A stretch of 64,000 nt of DNA from Phytoseiulus persimilis (Eukaryota; Arthropoda; Arachnida; Mesostigmata; Phytoseiidae): NCBI GenBank assembly GCA_037576195.1, contig CM075103.1:35725250-35789249 (forward strand). The letters are read 5' to 3'. Shown in pieces: positions 48,701 to 61,683 of this stretch (position 1 is its first letter; each line of letters begins with the position of its first letter). Both the position numbers and the translations under genes were made by a program. The notes beneath the pieces are model-generated. The model was not told the DNA's origin and ran no database searches. It saw nothing but the letters and a program-made list of their open reading frames with translations.

Positions 48701-50960
48701 AAATTCCTGCAGAGCTTACCCCCAGCCTCCGCGGAGCTCGAGCGCCTTCTTTTGCTTTGGCCACGGACGATCTCGAGCGACGACGGACACGACAGGACCC
48801 CGGTCGAGGTGAGAATGCTTACTCGTTCGTTTGTCAACCGGACAGAGAACTCGCCATACTTGCGAGCAAGTAGAGCGAGTAAGCAAGCTCTTACTCCGCC
48901 TCTTTTTCAAGAGTGGGAGTCTCTGAACGGTCCCATCTGTTTACTTTGCATTGTTGCATCCACCCCACCCCACCCGCGGCCCGGCGTCCCGCTCACCCTC
49001 GAGCGGGGCCACCAGTTGAATACGGGACACTCCTTGCCGTTTCCCGAAGCTCGTTCTCCCGAAACCCTTTTGTCAAGTTGACAACAGCTTTGTGAAGGAG
49101 TCGGGCTCCAGACGCGCGTTTAAACATGTATGAACGCGTATAAACATGCACAACAATCGCGCGCAGAGTTTCGTGTTTGCTGTCATTGTTGTCCTGAATG
49201 CAGGTCGCTGACTTAAGGAGGCTGAGAGACAGGAACCAAACTTACTTCCTTCGGTGGGAGTTTCCGCCGATTCCCTCCAATTTGTCACGCATCAAGATTA
49301 GTTGCGTGTGGAGGCTTTCTCGAGGGTAGGATGTATGTAGGGAAGGCGTTGGCGTGAAACCCTGATTTTATCCGAGCACACATTTCTCCGATGTTTCGGA
49401 GTCGATTGAACGTGAGGTGCATTGGTAGCCGTTTCTGGTCTCCTTGTTGATGAGAATATGGACAGCAGAACGGATTCGATGGCGCCCACGGATCTCCCGG
49501 GAGCTTTCGCCAAGCCTGGCAAGCTCGCGTGCCCCTTGAAATCAAGCAACTTCCCAACCAAGTTCAGCGCAGACTCCTGCACCGAATCCATCAGCTCCGT
49601 GTCCCCTATCTGACTGCGGGATCGTGGAGGCCTGTATCCTGAAACTGAATTTCATACACCTCCAACCGAGTGGAGTGGATCCGTCTGCCAGATAGTTCGC
49701 AGATCTCCCGCTAGTGGAGCCACTGGCTGAAGAGAAAGATAGCTCAAGTCGGAGAAAAGTTTCAGGTCGGAATCAGATACACGCCGCTACTGCCCTACCG
49801 CTCGATTGACAGTCGTGAAATTTAGGAAAATCTCACGGATTTTTCGGATTCGAGCTGCGGCGAGAGCCCGTTAAGCTCGGTGGACTGAGCTGCTGAAAGC
49901 GACAGGGAAAGGGCCGCGGTTCGCTTAGCACATGGTACGCCAGGAGCATTCGATTGGTCATTCGTGAGAGTTCAGACGAATATCAGCCACAGGACGAGCA
50001 CACCGGAGCAAGAGGATTCCAGCAGGACGCATCGTGAGATAACGCAGACGAACTCATGATGGACATTCAGATGGGCCTGATATGAGCTGGCAGAAATAAT
50101 AGAGTGCACTCTGGAGTATTGCAGGAACATCACCGAATCTGCAGAACAAAGCATCATTGTGGACTCTCGAAGGTTCCGATCAAGTTCAGCAGCAGCGTCC
50201 ATCCGGAGTCTCGGAAACTTGACATGAGCGATGTCCAACTCCGCGCCCCCCGCTCGGTCGTCCACTGGAGAGTCGATTGAGTCATGCCGTCAGCAAAATG
50301 AATGAAAGTGGTCTAGCGGAACTTTCGAATTCTTTTCAAGCGGAAATTCAAAGTCGAGAGGATTCTCCTGAAGACCACTAGACTTCGGCCGAGGAGGAGA
50401 ATTCATCGAGAGGCCCTCGAGAGAAAGTTCTTACGACGACGACGGCAGCAGCGACGACTTCAACGAGGCTCTGTCAGACAAGGGAACTCGCGAGAAGTAC
50501 CCGAAGCCGGAAGGGAAGTCGAGGACGTACAACGGAATCGAGAAGTCCCGACCGCGGGTTAGTCCTTTCGGAACGCAGCCCAACGAATCCCTGAAAGTGG
50601 GGCAACCAAGGACCCCGTCTGCCCTGGCTTGACTATTCAGCGATCGGTGGAGAGTTCGGGATGGAACGTGCCTTATCATGTTTCAAGAAAGCCGGCTTCC
50701 GAAGCGAACTGAGTCGCGATTCGTCAGCAACGGTCATCAGTGGCGTCGATGGTGTGGCAAACCTTCGAATACCGGCAGGAGTTTCGTTCCTCCGGCTCTC
50801 AACCGCGACGTTGACACAAGGTATCAGCAAGGTCTAGACATCAATTTTCGAATCTTGGAAATCCGTTTCCAATTCGAGAACTGATTTTCCGGTCAGACAT
50901 CGGTCGAATGCACTCTTTGACTGGACGCCCAAGCATCTGACGGGTCGCGGAAGACTCGAA
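36730..50960. other. No supported gene in a long stretch
   Basis: Several frames of 100-170 codons occur (for example 44298-44816 + and 44714-45178 +), but they overlap open frames on the other strand and show no domain. Around 45360 and 45667 there are strong donor-like GTAAGT sites near CRE-like TGACGTCA at 45587. These could mark a promoter and non-coding first exon, but nothing confirms it. Confidence 0.45.
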
Positions 50961-50968
50961 ATAGCCGA

Positions 50969-51081
50969 ATTTCCGACTCAAAAATGGATTTTCGAGTCGG
51001 GAAGTAATTTGGGAGTCAAGAATCAATTTCCGAGTCGGGAATTAATTTTCCAGTCGGGAATTCATTTCCAGTCGGAAACTG
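50969..51081. repeat. 19-bp tandem array, six units
   Basis: Units start at 50969, 50988, 51007, 51026, 51045 and 51064. The first five are 19 bp and the last is 18 bp. The consensus is ATTTTCGAGTCGGGAATTA. Related degenerate pieces occur just before (about 50840-50895) and just after (to about 51112). The fixed 19-bp period is not a multiple of three, so it is unlikely to be a protein repeat. Confidence 0.85.
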
Positions 51082-51419
51082 ATTTTCGAATTTCTGAGAT
51101 TCGAAAACTGATGTCTAGCAAGGTCGCAAGCTCTCGATCGGGAGCACTGTCCTTTTTCTCAGCGACCGATGGCGTGAAGTGTCAACAAAAGTTTGGTCAT
51201 CAGCACAAGCGCAGAATGCCGCGCTCGAAGTCGTCCAGGGAATCTTGACACTCCGAATAAAGGGAACGAAAGACAATCTGGAAGCAACGATGATAACCTG
51301 GCGCCACGTTGTCAAACGCCGCCGAGAATCGGACGCGTTCGGAGGCTAGTCTCGTTGACGTTTTAGCCTCGTTTTGGAAGTCTTCAGATCGTTTTACATA
51401 AGTCGCGAGCTTTTGGCAG

Positions 51420-51732
51420 ATGTCGGAGCGCTTCCGAAAAGAGAAATCATTCTGCTGGCGCACAAACACTCGTCGACGCCGTGGCGCAGACGACCGAAAC
51501 GTTGGGGCTCAGGTCACGTTTGAGAATTCTCGATCCGATCGAGGAAACGGCAGCAGCGGCCACGGCGACACCTCTCTCGGTCGTTCCTCGGACGTCGATG
51601 GTTGGTGCTCGTCTTGACTTTGACGAGAGCTTCTCCAGTCAGATGTCAGGTTCTGCTTGGAATGCGAACCACGCCACTAATTCCTTGATGAGAAACCAGC
51701 GGCTACTCGAGTTTCTCTTATTCCTGTACTGA
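51420..51732 (+). CDS. Weak coding candidate, frame unresolved
   Basis: Two + frames are open with C/G-rich third positions. One is an ATG-started frame (51420-51617; MSERFRKEKSF, then Gly/Ser/Asp-rich). The other is open through 51481-51732 (QTLVDAVAQTTETLGL, LDPIEETAAAAT, ending LLEFLLFLY). No splice signal or family match decides between them. Confidence 0.15.
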
Positions 51733-51739
51733 GCTCGTT

Positions 51740-54700
51740 TCCCTAGAATGAGAAGGTTGCCTGTATGCACAGCATATTGTGAGTCTCTAGCTCACTGGGA
51801 ACAGAATTCCATGAATCCTGTTCCTCTTCACCGACGGAACATTGCCCACGAACGCCTCGGTGGGAATCTTGCCCGTTTCGAAAACAGGAGCATCCTGAGA
51901 GCTTTTTCGGCTTAGCCAAATTGAAAGGGAAACAGGGAGTCTCGTCGAGATTTAATGAGGTTGAATAAGAGAATCCGGCGGCTCGAGGGTTCGGCTGGGT
52001 CCGTTTGGCGGCTGGTTACTCGGTTGGTTAGACGGTTGTCCATCGTGTGTCGATCGGGTTCTGTTCGTGGGAAGGTCTGTTTGAGCAGGAAAGTCAATTT
52101 AGACAGTGGGTCCGACTGATTGAAATTGTCGAAGCAACTCGTCCGCTGCAGCACGCACTCGCAGTCGCGCCCGCGGGACAACTCTCGTGAGACCAATTCG
52201 TGTGTCGAACACTTAATTGCCTCGTCTGTCTGTTTACTATGAAGCCCATCTAGCAAGTCGTGGTGCCTTCTCTTCTGTTTGCATCTCGACGCGTTAGCCC
52301 GACCGGGTGCACAGATGCTTTTTGATGATTGTTCCGTCCATTTGGTGCGTAATCGATTACATTGTCATGATCCACTGCGCGAACTGCAGCAGACCGTTGC
52401 GATCGAGCTCGTCCTGAGGGCCGATTTCGCTGAGGATTGTCACGTGTTGAGAGCAATGATGCCAAGAGGCTTCGCTTTGCATCTCAACAAGTGAGCCTGA
52501 ACAGTAATCAGAACAGCTTCCACAAAGATAGCAAGCCAGGGATGAGTCCCGAACCTGGTCCAATCTAGATGCAGCGCTTGATTCGCTGATCGCCGATGTA
52601 CTTTATGGCGTCTTGGTGGGTCAGAATGTATTTTTTTTCTGAACGAGTCGGAGCATGTTGGCGATGCACTCGGAACAAGAGAAGCCATTACACTTCTCCC
52701 GCTAACAATCAGGTCCACTCGTCGGCAACCGGTAACCTGTCAGAGCCTAGGAGGTGAGCCGGTAGCACGAGCTTTAGTTCGAGCCCCGTTTACTGAGCTC
52801 CGGTCGTGGAACGATGAACGGATTGAAGATGGGAACGTTATCAGCATGATGTCACTGAGCTGGAGAAGAAACTCACATCGGGCCTCCAGTGAGTCAGCCA
52901 GCCAGCGACTGAGTGAGCCAGGGAACGAACCGACCGTGCAACCAGCGATGCAAGCGGACAAGCCGCCATCTAGCCCTTGTCACCTTCGAATTCAGCGAGC
53001 TCCCCGAGATGAGATGCGGCTCCATTCTCAGCCTTGATTGGGTTTGTGGTGTGAGGCGCACTGACTGCGAGAGGGAGCGGGCGAGCGGCTTCGCTGGTCT
53101 TCGCTGTACTGAGGTGAGGTGAGCTGAGGTGTGTTGCGGTGTTCTGCTCTGCTGATGCGCAGAGATTGGAAGCCTCTTGGGATTGATGGCGTCGCGAAAG
53201 AACAACTCATCATTCGGTGAGGCCGCCATTCATCTAAAGCTCTGGAGATGCTTTGCCGTTTTCACGAGCGGGTAATTCACGCTTCTTGTCCATGCAACTC
53301 TTGCGGCAGCCTCTTCCTCAGATGCTTTCTCGGGAAACGAGCCTTGAGGAAGAGTAAAAAACCCGGGAAACTTCCAACCTTCGAGACAGACGGTGGGGAA
53401 TGACCGCAAGAGGATTTCAGCATGACCGCGCTCCAGGCGGAGCATCGCTGAAAATTCTCTATTGCCCGAGGAGTTGCCTGCGTTTCCAGCCGAAATTTCG
53501 AAGAGATATCCTCCCCACAGAAGTGTGTTCAATATGTCCGGGCACGTAATTCAGACCCTGCCGTCCGAATAAAAGTCGTGTTCGAATTCCTCCGGGATGT
53601 CTGGATAGCGGAACAGCGACGCAGCCGACCCACCAGACAGGACTGAGGAAAGACAGCTCGTATCCCGGGCAACCCACAATACCCATATAAGTTCGTGTCA
53701 AATGTCACTCTCCCCCTGTCCACCTCGTTTTCTTCTCGAATTCGACTCGCGCGTTTCGTAGTTTGCAACTGGCCCAGACAAAGTCGTCACGTAGAAGACC
53801 ACCATATTGCTTGAACAGATAAGAGTTCAATCGCTGGCAGACTCAAGCGACTTCCTCAAAATTTCGGAAGGGTTTCCCTGAGCTGTTCCGGAGCTTTCGC
53901 GAGAGTTAAAAATGGGTATCAGTGTATTTTGGACCCGGAAGAAAGTTCCACCGACCCGCAGAACTTTTTGGCGATTTGAGAGCTTTCCCCAGCCATGGCT
54001 CTTCCGAAGACCAGGGAATCGCGTGTAAGGCAGGAGCGAACGGCCGATTCCGAGACAGGAAGTCAACGACGAATCATCCGGAACGTCCGAGAACCGTTGC
54101 TCGGCTCTGAATGGCACATGAATTCTGGGTTTCTGGCGTGGTAGATGTCTTGAATCGGGAGTTTTTGACCCAATGGAAATTCACACAGTGGAATGGGAAT
54201 CCACTAATCGCCGAAATCTTCCGGAGGGTTCATCGACCTGATATACAGCTCGGAGAATGTCGGGATCAACTGGAGCTCTCGGCTATCGGAGCGTCTGCAC
54301 ATGAGCCGCGCGAGGAATCTCCAGAAAACGATGTCAGTACATATCGCCACGAAGCCGGGGGAAGGGTAGAGGGAAAGATATGACACCACCCTTTCAGAGC
54401 GGCCGTGATGCGCTGCTGTCTGTGTGCGGGACCGCTGGCATCCAGGACACAGAACCGCTGCTCCTGATGTTGTTGCCGGCGTCGTCGTTGCCGTTGTCGT
54501 TCGAAGAAAAGGAGCTCGTTTGCGCGCCGCTGAAGACAGCGTGGAAGACATTATCCCCTTTCTCTGCCTGCTCTTCTTGTCGCCGTTTCCCTCCTCTGTG
54601 CCGTCCTGAGGGCTCAGAGAGGGTTCGTTCGCCTCACGTTGTTGTTTCCCCACACCGAGATAAGGCAAAGACACCACCTAGTGATTTACAGCGCTCTTGA

Positions 54701-57700
54701 TGGCACCGCAGCACAAGCAACAAACGAACAAAGTGATGACTTGAGGCTTTTAGCTGCGAGAAATAATTGTTTGCGTCTCTTCTTGACGAATTATTTCCTT
54801 CGTCACCTTTTGAGCGCCGGGTTCCTCCCCACGGTTCTATTTATCGCTCTCCTTCTTCTCTTCCTCTGCGCGAGAGAACGGATACCGCCACTTAATAGAC
54901 CTCGACAGAGCTCGGGCTGGTGGTGACAAGGCTGGAATTTTCCCTTTGTCTGAGGATGCAGAAATAGTCTGATCGGTAGACCGGGTTGACTTGCTTGGTT
55001 GAAAGTTGTTCTGTATTCTAGTTGTCGTTGCTTTGTATTCTGCAGAGTGACAACGTTGATATTAGTGGAGATCCTCGGCCTGTTGCGGCAGTTTGTGTGT
55101 GGAACGCACGTTTTCGCACTCTCATCCTGAACCTCCTGGAGAGCCCAAGTTTAATTATTCTCAAGTCTGAGAGAGTCCTGTAAAGAGACAGAAAGCTCCC
55201 GCAGAGCGGATCCATGTTGTCTAGCACAGGAGTGTGATCTAGGATTGTGTTCAAATTTCTGTACTGCTACTCCGTCTGGTTTCCGTGAAAGTTTGAAAAT
55301 ATCACATATCGTTCTACCTCGAACCTCGGAGATTTCGCGAGATGAGTACGAAAGAGTGGTTGGAAGGATACTCGTTTCTGGCTAATCATCCTGTTCCCTC
55401 GAAGTACGCTGCAACCACTTAAGAAGCCAGTGAACGATGAGCCCGAAAGGAACAGCACTCTCAGGAGCAATTCAGTGTACATTCTTCTGAAAAATCTGCT
55501 CGTCAATGAAGGAGAAAACCTGTAGGACGATATTTTTATCCCATTCATCAATGCGTGATAAGTGTTCTTTTTAATAATCACCTTCAACGATACTTAGAAT
55601 GAAGAGACACCTGATTGAAGGCTAGCTGATCTCAGCTCTCATCTGGATGCCACGGGGATGCGATTGGTGGATTCATTCACGAGAATAAGTTTCGAGGTAG
55701 CGGAGTTCATTCCGGGTAGCTTCAAGACTGTCATGTCCAAACAATGAACTTGAATGATATCAATCGGAGCTGTCGATTCGGAAAGTGAATTTCATCGAAA
55801 GCTGTGGAGCTGAGGGTTCCTCATCGAGGCCTTTCCCGAGACTTCTTCATCGCACTGTACGGTGACTCTACAACTTCGACTCTGGTGAGTTATCCTCGCG
55901 CTCGTCGACTCCGCTTCCACTCCCACCGAGCAGACGTCAAGATTTCGTGGCCTATGAGATGGAAGAGTGAAGGAGACGAAGGCCGTGCAGTAGCACCGAA
56001 GGTAGAGAGCAGCTGCTGAGGGAAGACCTTTCTGTTGAGACCCAATCACCGATTCTGTTCCGGAGCGACTTTTTATCATCGGGTACCTACAAGATTATCT
56101 GCTCTTTCGCCGAGGTGCGCGGTATTTCCCGCATGGTTCCAAATCTGTTTCTTCGGGCCTTCCCCGTAAAGGAGGCGTTTAGGAGGATGGCTTTCACTCT
56201 TCCAAGCCTTGTTGGAGAGAGCCCCCCTCAGAGTTCGCGGACGAATCCGTTCGTAGTTGGGATGATCATCAACTCTCGGAAATTATAGGCAGGTTAATCA
56301 AGATTGGGCAGACCTTCGACAATCCGAGTAGTTATTCAGAAGACTCGCGCGAGTCGAGGGCATAGCTTCACCGGCTGGCCGGAAGCTGTCGGGAGATCTG
56401 CAGGCACAGTTCAAGAGTCAGCTAGCCGGCTCACCGTCTCACAACAGGGGACTCCACTGACGCTCTTCTCGAGCACCGAACTTAGCGCCCAATGCAACGA
56501 GGGTCTTTCGGTCGAAACCGCGGTTACGCAGTCAAAAACCGAAAATGACTGTAATTGTTTTTTCTCGCATTCTTGGCGTGAATCTACTTAGTCCCTGGAT
56601 ATGATCGAACTCCGTTATTTTGCTTGATTTTTTGAGATCTCAACCCACTGAACGACCTCCGTCGAAGGAGGAGGAAAGCTGCTGTTTTTCTGCGAAATTG
56701 GTCCGCTGAGTCGGACAGAAGACGTTAGCAGCGATTTCCCCGCTCACGTTATTCAATGCGAATGCGGCCGGCGATAACCAACACATCGAGCAGCTGAAGC
56801 GAACTAGCAGAATGGAAGTGGAAACCGGAAACAGTACTGATAAGAGCTTACGTCGGAATTTTCCGACGTGCTCTATGTGCTTGTACGATGTGTAGTCAGA
56901 ATGCAAGGATGCTCATACACCTGTCACCCTTGTCTTTGTCCAGTAGCGAGTTCTTGTCGGAAGAAACGCTCTGCTTCCACCTTGCATGTGCCAGTGAGCT
57001 CGATTATTTGGACAAACGAATGTTAAAGATTGTGCAGACGATTCTCATGATCGGGATGCATTTCAAGGCTCCACTGCATGCTCAATGTTGTACATGGTGT
57101 GGAAGTTCTGTCAAATGGAGCTCGATGACGGCGCGATCTCACGCTCTGATCTCGAGCCAGATGCCGCTCGCTGAGATTCGGTTTCTCGTTCTCGACTTTT
57201 ACTTGCCTTTATCAATATGAGAATCCTGAACGTCGCGGTCATTCGGGCTCGTGACGTTCCACGGAGCACCGGTGATGGATTCTATCTGGAGAGTCTGCCG
57301 ATCCAGATCTGACTGGCACTCGTGTCAATCGACGTCAGGATAGTGTGCATGGAGTAGCCAATAATTCATATTAAAATTCCAGGACAATTCCAGAAGGAGC
57401 TCTACAGCAATTCCAGGAAGCGCCGTCCAAGTACCTGTGCATCTCCACCTGGTACTCCTTTTTAGTGTGTCGGTAACCGATGTTCATCTCTTGCATGTGA
57501 CCGGCTTTCTTTAGACGTGAACGGATCAAGAACTTCCTCCAGGGATCCCCGAACTCTGTTTTTGCGCCCGGGTAATGCGGTCGGTTGCTCCGTCTGAGGC
57601 GGACCGCAGACTGCTTAGAGCAGGTCGGAAGCTTTGATGGTTACCAAGAATAAACAGAGCCTCCCAATTCGATCATCTCGGGGGAACTCCGCCCTCCCCG

Positions 57701-58950
57701 GATAATGATGATGTGGTTTTCAAAGTCCTAGAATAGTTTCAAGGTTTCTCATCAGAGATGTTTCTGTTTTGTATTGCGTATGGCAACAAGAGCAAGGTCA
57801 CAATCCTCCAGATTACCCGATAATTCAACTTGAGGAGAGGAATTTTAACCCGATATAGTGTTCCAACTCGAGTTGCGATACGGAGTCGACGAAGAGTCGG
57901 CGAGCTACATTTGCCTCCGTGATCTGGCTGATCGGATTTCGGAAAGTTCGATATGAGATACTCCGGTGAGTGCCTCCTTTCGAAGAGGACGTCAACGTTT
58001 TATTCGGAGGTCCTGCGGATCGCAGGCCTCGACATTCTTCCGTTTGGAGACCTTGAGAACCCACATCAAGTCCTTGTTGTCGATGATCGGTTGCGGGATC
58101 TGAACAGGATCGCGGTATCGAATCAACCGGCCGGAGAACCGCCGGAAGCCCCGCCGGATTGTCATCGACCTAGCTGTCTGGTCGTTGGAGTACCATTCTT
58201 CTCGTTTCTCCGCCCCCTTCTCCGATAGAGATGCCTCAGGAGACCCTCAAATACTTTGGCGAATTCAAGTAATGGCAAGGGAACCTCGTTAGGCGGTGAT
58301 CAGTTTCCGTTCGACGTCGTCCCGTTGCTCAGGAATCCATCTGAATAAGGAGGTGGGAAAGCAACAGTAGCTTACGGCCAGCTTCATCAGATTGGGACAT
58401 GCAGCCCCGCACAAGCCTGTGACGGTATCGCGGGGAATGCGATTCGTTCCCGCGGTTTTCTTTGCCTCAACGTAATCGGCCTATCACGATCCGTATGAGA
58501 CTCTGTGGAGAAACCGATTTTCGAGAGCGTGCGCATACCTCCCACCAGGACAGCGCCAGCCTCGACCGAGATTAGAACAACACACAAAGTCGAAACACGT
58601 TATCATCGGTCTCGAAACCTAGAATTCCGAGCCTCGCGGTCCTCGCAAAGTGTAGTCGGGTGTGTGCGCCTGTTCTCAGATACTCGAACGAGTATGTACA
58701 TCGACAAGGAAGGAGCCGAGTGTGCATTGTCATACATGGCTACGGTTGTTGTCCGGGACATGTATGGTGAGGGGACGGCCCGAAGGCGTCGTAAACGAGG
58801 GCCTCGTTAGGCACCGTTCCACAGGGGAAGGGAGAGGACGTAGGGAGAAATGGGGCTGGGTAATGACTCTACCGACCAATACGAAAGTCTAATCTTCCTT
58901 CGGACGCTGTCCAACATCCCCCCCACTGATCCGGGCGTTGGCTGTTTGTC
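51740..58950. other. No supported gene
   Basis: Short frames only. GAGGT-type simple repeats occur near 53105-53145. A 157-codon minus frame (54204-54677) is Thr/Ser/Ala low-complexity without a domain. A strong GTGAGT donor at 57964 (+) has no assignable exon. Confidence 0.45.
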
Positions 58951-58960
58951 CGTCTCTTAC

Positions 58961-59124
58961 AACTTTCATTAGACTTCCTCTGGATTTCCTCCCCGAAACG
59001 CTTCCTGATCTCTCGAAACTCTTCTACGTTCTCGATAATTCTGCTCTCAAAGTCGAACTGCTCTGGGATTGCGCCAAGGAACGTCGGGATTTCTTCAAGC
59101 TGTTGGCCGGTCGAGTCCACGGTT
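58961..59124 (-). CDS. Candidate internal exon on the minus strand, unknown protein
   Basis: Bounded by acceptor GGCGGCTCAG and donor GTAAGA. The 164-bp frame reads TVDSTGQQLEEIPTFLGAI, then PEQFDFESRIIENVEEF and a charged helix REIRKRFGEEIQRKSN. It is acidic/basic, likely helical, with roughly 60% G/C at third positions. No domain recognised. The opposite strand is also open (58938-59168, with LPDLSKLFYVLD), so the strand is not certain. Confidence 0.35.
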
Positions 59125-59643
59125 CTGAGCCGCCGAGTCGGGTTAGGTCGCGCATCGGAGTCGATTAGAGTGAGAGGCTGTGATGGGGAGTCAGGATGGG
59201 ATCCGCCTTGATGAGTTCCCATTGATGAGCTTCTCAGACAAGGTCGATGACAGTTTCGGGCCCTCCTTCGAAGTTTCGCCTGCTCGCAATACCTATGCAG
59301 GAGGTCGGGAGGAGCAATCACCGATCAAGCCGCAATCGTCGTGCAGCGGAGACGCGGTCATTAAACGCAGATACGGTTCCTCCGACGAAATGCGTCTGTA
59401 ATCGATTTCAGAATACCTCAAGGGTTAATATGGTCGGGTGGATATTCCTCCTTTCTGCCTTCGTTGTCGATGCCTCGCATATTATGCGCGAGTGCCGGCC
59501 TCAAGAAATTAAATTCCGTCTGGGTCGTTCTTCCCTCCGTTTTCTTCTAACCATCCATCAATTTGACCTCTTCTCGATCTCCATGACTTCCCTCCACGGA
59601 AACGATCTCCGGATGCTCGATTTTCTCAAGTCTTGCAACCAAA

Positions 59644-59925
59644 CTACGTTTTTTTCTCAAAGGTTCCCACATACAGCATCATGATATGAGGACGTGAGAT
59701 ATCTTGAAAGTCGGAGATATTGCGAGGAGTGCCCCTGCGTTCGATAACCGAGAAATGAATGGTCCTTATTCTCCTTCCGATAGTTTGATGTGTTCTGCGA
59801 TAAAAGGTCAACAGACCACGATCTTCCACTTTGACTCCTCGAATGTCTTCAAGAGGTTGTCCTTCTATTGTTAGAAATCCTAGTCGCCCATCCCCGTCCT
59901 CTATTTCCAAGAGTATCGGATGGCA
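59644..59925 (-). CDS. Candidate exon on the minus strand, unknown protein
   Basis: Open from about 59925 to TAG 59644. It begins near SCHPILLEIEDGDGRLGF and continues LTIEGQPLEDIRGVKVED, RGLLTFYRR and a Thr/Lys end. It is rich in Asp/Glu/Ile/Gly, unlike the Ser/Arg-rich chance frames elsewhere in the window. A possible acceptor is CACTTGTAAG just upstream. The nearest motif upstream, a CKSC pair, would lie before that acceptor. No family recognised. It lies directly beside the inverted repeat at 59951. Confidence 0.3.
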   Translation of the reverse strand, partial: CHPILLEIEDGDGRLGFLTIEGQPLEDIRGVKVEDRGLLTFYRRTHQTIGRRIRTIHFSVIERRGTPRNISDFQDISRPHIMMLYVGTFEKKT

Positions 59926-59950
59926 TGACTTACAAGTGAATGTTCACTCA

Positions 59951-60165
59951 TGGTCAGTCGGCGAGCCGGCTCGATCCGGTTGTCCAGTTCTTCTCCTGGA
60001 AAAAAAACATACTTCCGGCCAAGGCAGAATTTTTGAAGTTCTGGGAGCGATTTTGCAGAAGAGACTCATCCGATCAGACTCATCTTGCGTTCCCTTCCGA
60101 TCGCCATCACTCGGCACCGTCCCGAGCGATTTTGGCGAATCTTTTTCCGCGTGGAAGCTGGTAAG
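59951..60165 (+). repeat. Diverged inverted repeat, left copy
   Basis: Matches the reverse complement of 60655-61050. Alignment begins at TGGTCAGTCGG followed by AGCCGGCTC. It continues in the GAAGTT(C/T)TGGGA block and in ACTCGGCACC. The + frame gives SWSVGEPAR, then EVLGAIL, KRLIRSDS, FRSP and SLGT. The right copy gives WSVGKPAQ, EVLGPIF, KTLIRLDS, FRTP and ILGT in the corresponding minus frames. Several differences are synonymous, which suggests the ancestral element encoded protein. Confidence 0.7.
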
Positions 60166-60654
60166 GAGACGTACCTTTTCCAACTTCGTTCGTTCAATGG
60201 AACGTTTCGGGAAGTCTGAGGCAGGAACGACGTTCCGTCATTCTCCAAAACCCTAAATAAGGGGCATCCTGGGGAATTTCGGCACCAATTAGCGGAAGGA
60301 GATTGATATTCAAGATCAGAAGACTCATCAGAGAACAAAGTGAAACTTTCCAGAGATTTCTGACATCATCTGATTTTTCTTCTTGAACCATTTCCAATAC
60401 TTAATCACGCCTCAATAACATAGTATACAATCCAAATTATGTTCAGAACAGAACTCATCGGCTCCCTCTCGAGCCATTTGGGCGATTTTTCCAAACTCTC
60501 TCCCGTCACTGCGTTGAGTGAACAGGTTATGCTTCGAGCTCATCATGGGGTTTCTCGGTCCGACAATATGCTTCGAATGGCAAAATGGACTTTCATGCCG
60601 TTACGAAGGAGAATCGAACTCCGTTTTCGGCTCGGACGAACGACGTAGGAGCAT

Positions 60655-61050
60655 ATGTTTTTTTCCGGCTTTCCGGCCGAGAGAAATTCGCTGAAACCTT
60701 TCGAGAGGGTGCCGAGTATTGGCGTCCGGAAGTGGACGCTACATGAGTCCAATCGGATCAATGTTTTGTTGAAAATCGGTCCCAAAACTTCTAAATTCAG
60801 CCGCAGCCGGAACCATTGTTTTCCATCGAACCATCGAAATTTTTGAAGACTACAATGGTTTGGCGCAAACTCTGTAAACTGGATGACGTGCGGGGGTACT
60901 AGACGCACCTCTCAAAGCCGCGTGCGAGCCTGAGTGCTTTGAAGGGTGGACCATTTTGGAGGAGTAACTAGAAAAAATGCGTTTCCTCCATGTTTTCTTT
61001 GGGAGACGAACCGGGAGAAACGTGTCTGAGCCGGCTTCCCGACTGACCAT
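60655..61050 (-). repeat. Diverged inverted repeat, right copy
   Basis: Reverse-complement partner of 59951-60165. It is split by roughly 180 bp of extra sequence (about 60815-61000) between the TGGTCAGTCGG end and the EVLG-encoding block. Identity in the best block is roughly three quarters by eye. The minus frame of the EVLG block is open over 60543-60908. The family is unknown to me, and no target-site duplication was identified. Confidence 0.65.
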
Positions 61051-61683
61051 AAAAGAAGGTTCACTTGTTGAAAATGAGTAAAACAGACTCCAAATGTCAA
61101 GCTGACCTCTCGCTTCGACTACATGTTTTTTTGTAGCGACCATGCGATCGTCAGAATATTGTCACGATACGAAAAGCCTCATTCTGTTTCCTCTCCCCGA
61201 ACGATCGCACGGTTTGCTGACCCAGCCCAGAGCCTCCTGCTGCTGACAACTCTCATCTCTGGAAATCCCTGGGCTGGCCGCATCTTGTGGGGTCATCTTG
61301 AACGTTACCACGCGGAGAGGTGTTGTCATGAGATGAGTTTTGAGCCAGCCCGCTCCCGCTGCCGCCTGAAGACTTGGCAATCACTTACGATTAGTGTTCG
61401 CTAGAACGTTGAATGGCTATGACGACATGGTTTTTGCTCACAAGGCGAGACTCGCCCTTACGCGAACGTCTGCACGCCGAGGTCTTGCTCGTTCTCTTGG
61501 TAGCACGCAGAACGCAGATTGCTAGGCATGCAGGCATATGTCGCCTTCATGCGCAAACATTCATATGCGGGCATTTATGCCTTCAACCTTCAATATCCGG
61601 CGTTGCAACACCCGTTTCCGGGCATTCAAGCAAATCTTGCGATGCTCTTTTCCTGGGACTCGATGCGCGAGCGAGAAGCGACG

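Noticed and set aside
52279..52494. 71-codon + frame with PLRELQQTVAIELVLRADF
   Set aside because: Minus-strand frames over the same bases look equally protein-like, and no splice or family evidence decides.
59409..59684. Secreted protein starting MVGWIFLLSAFVVDASH
   Set aside because: The signal-peptide-like start is followed by a stop without domain or splice site, and overlaps the better minus-strand candidate.
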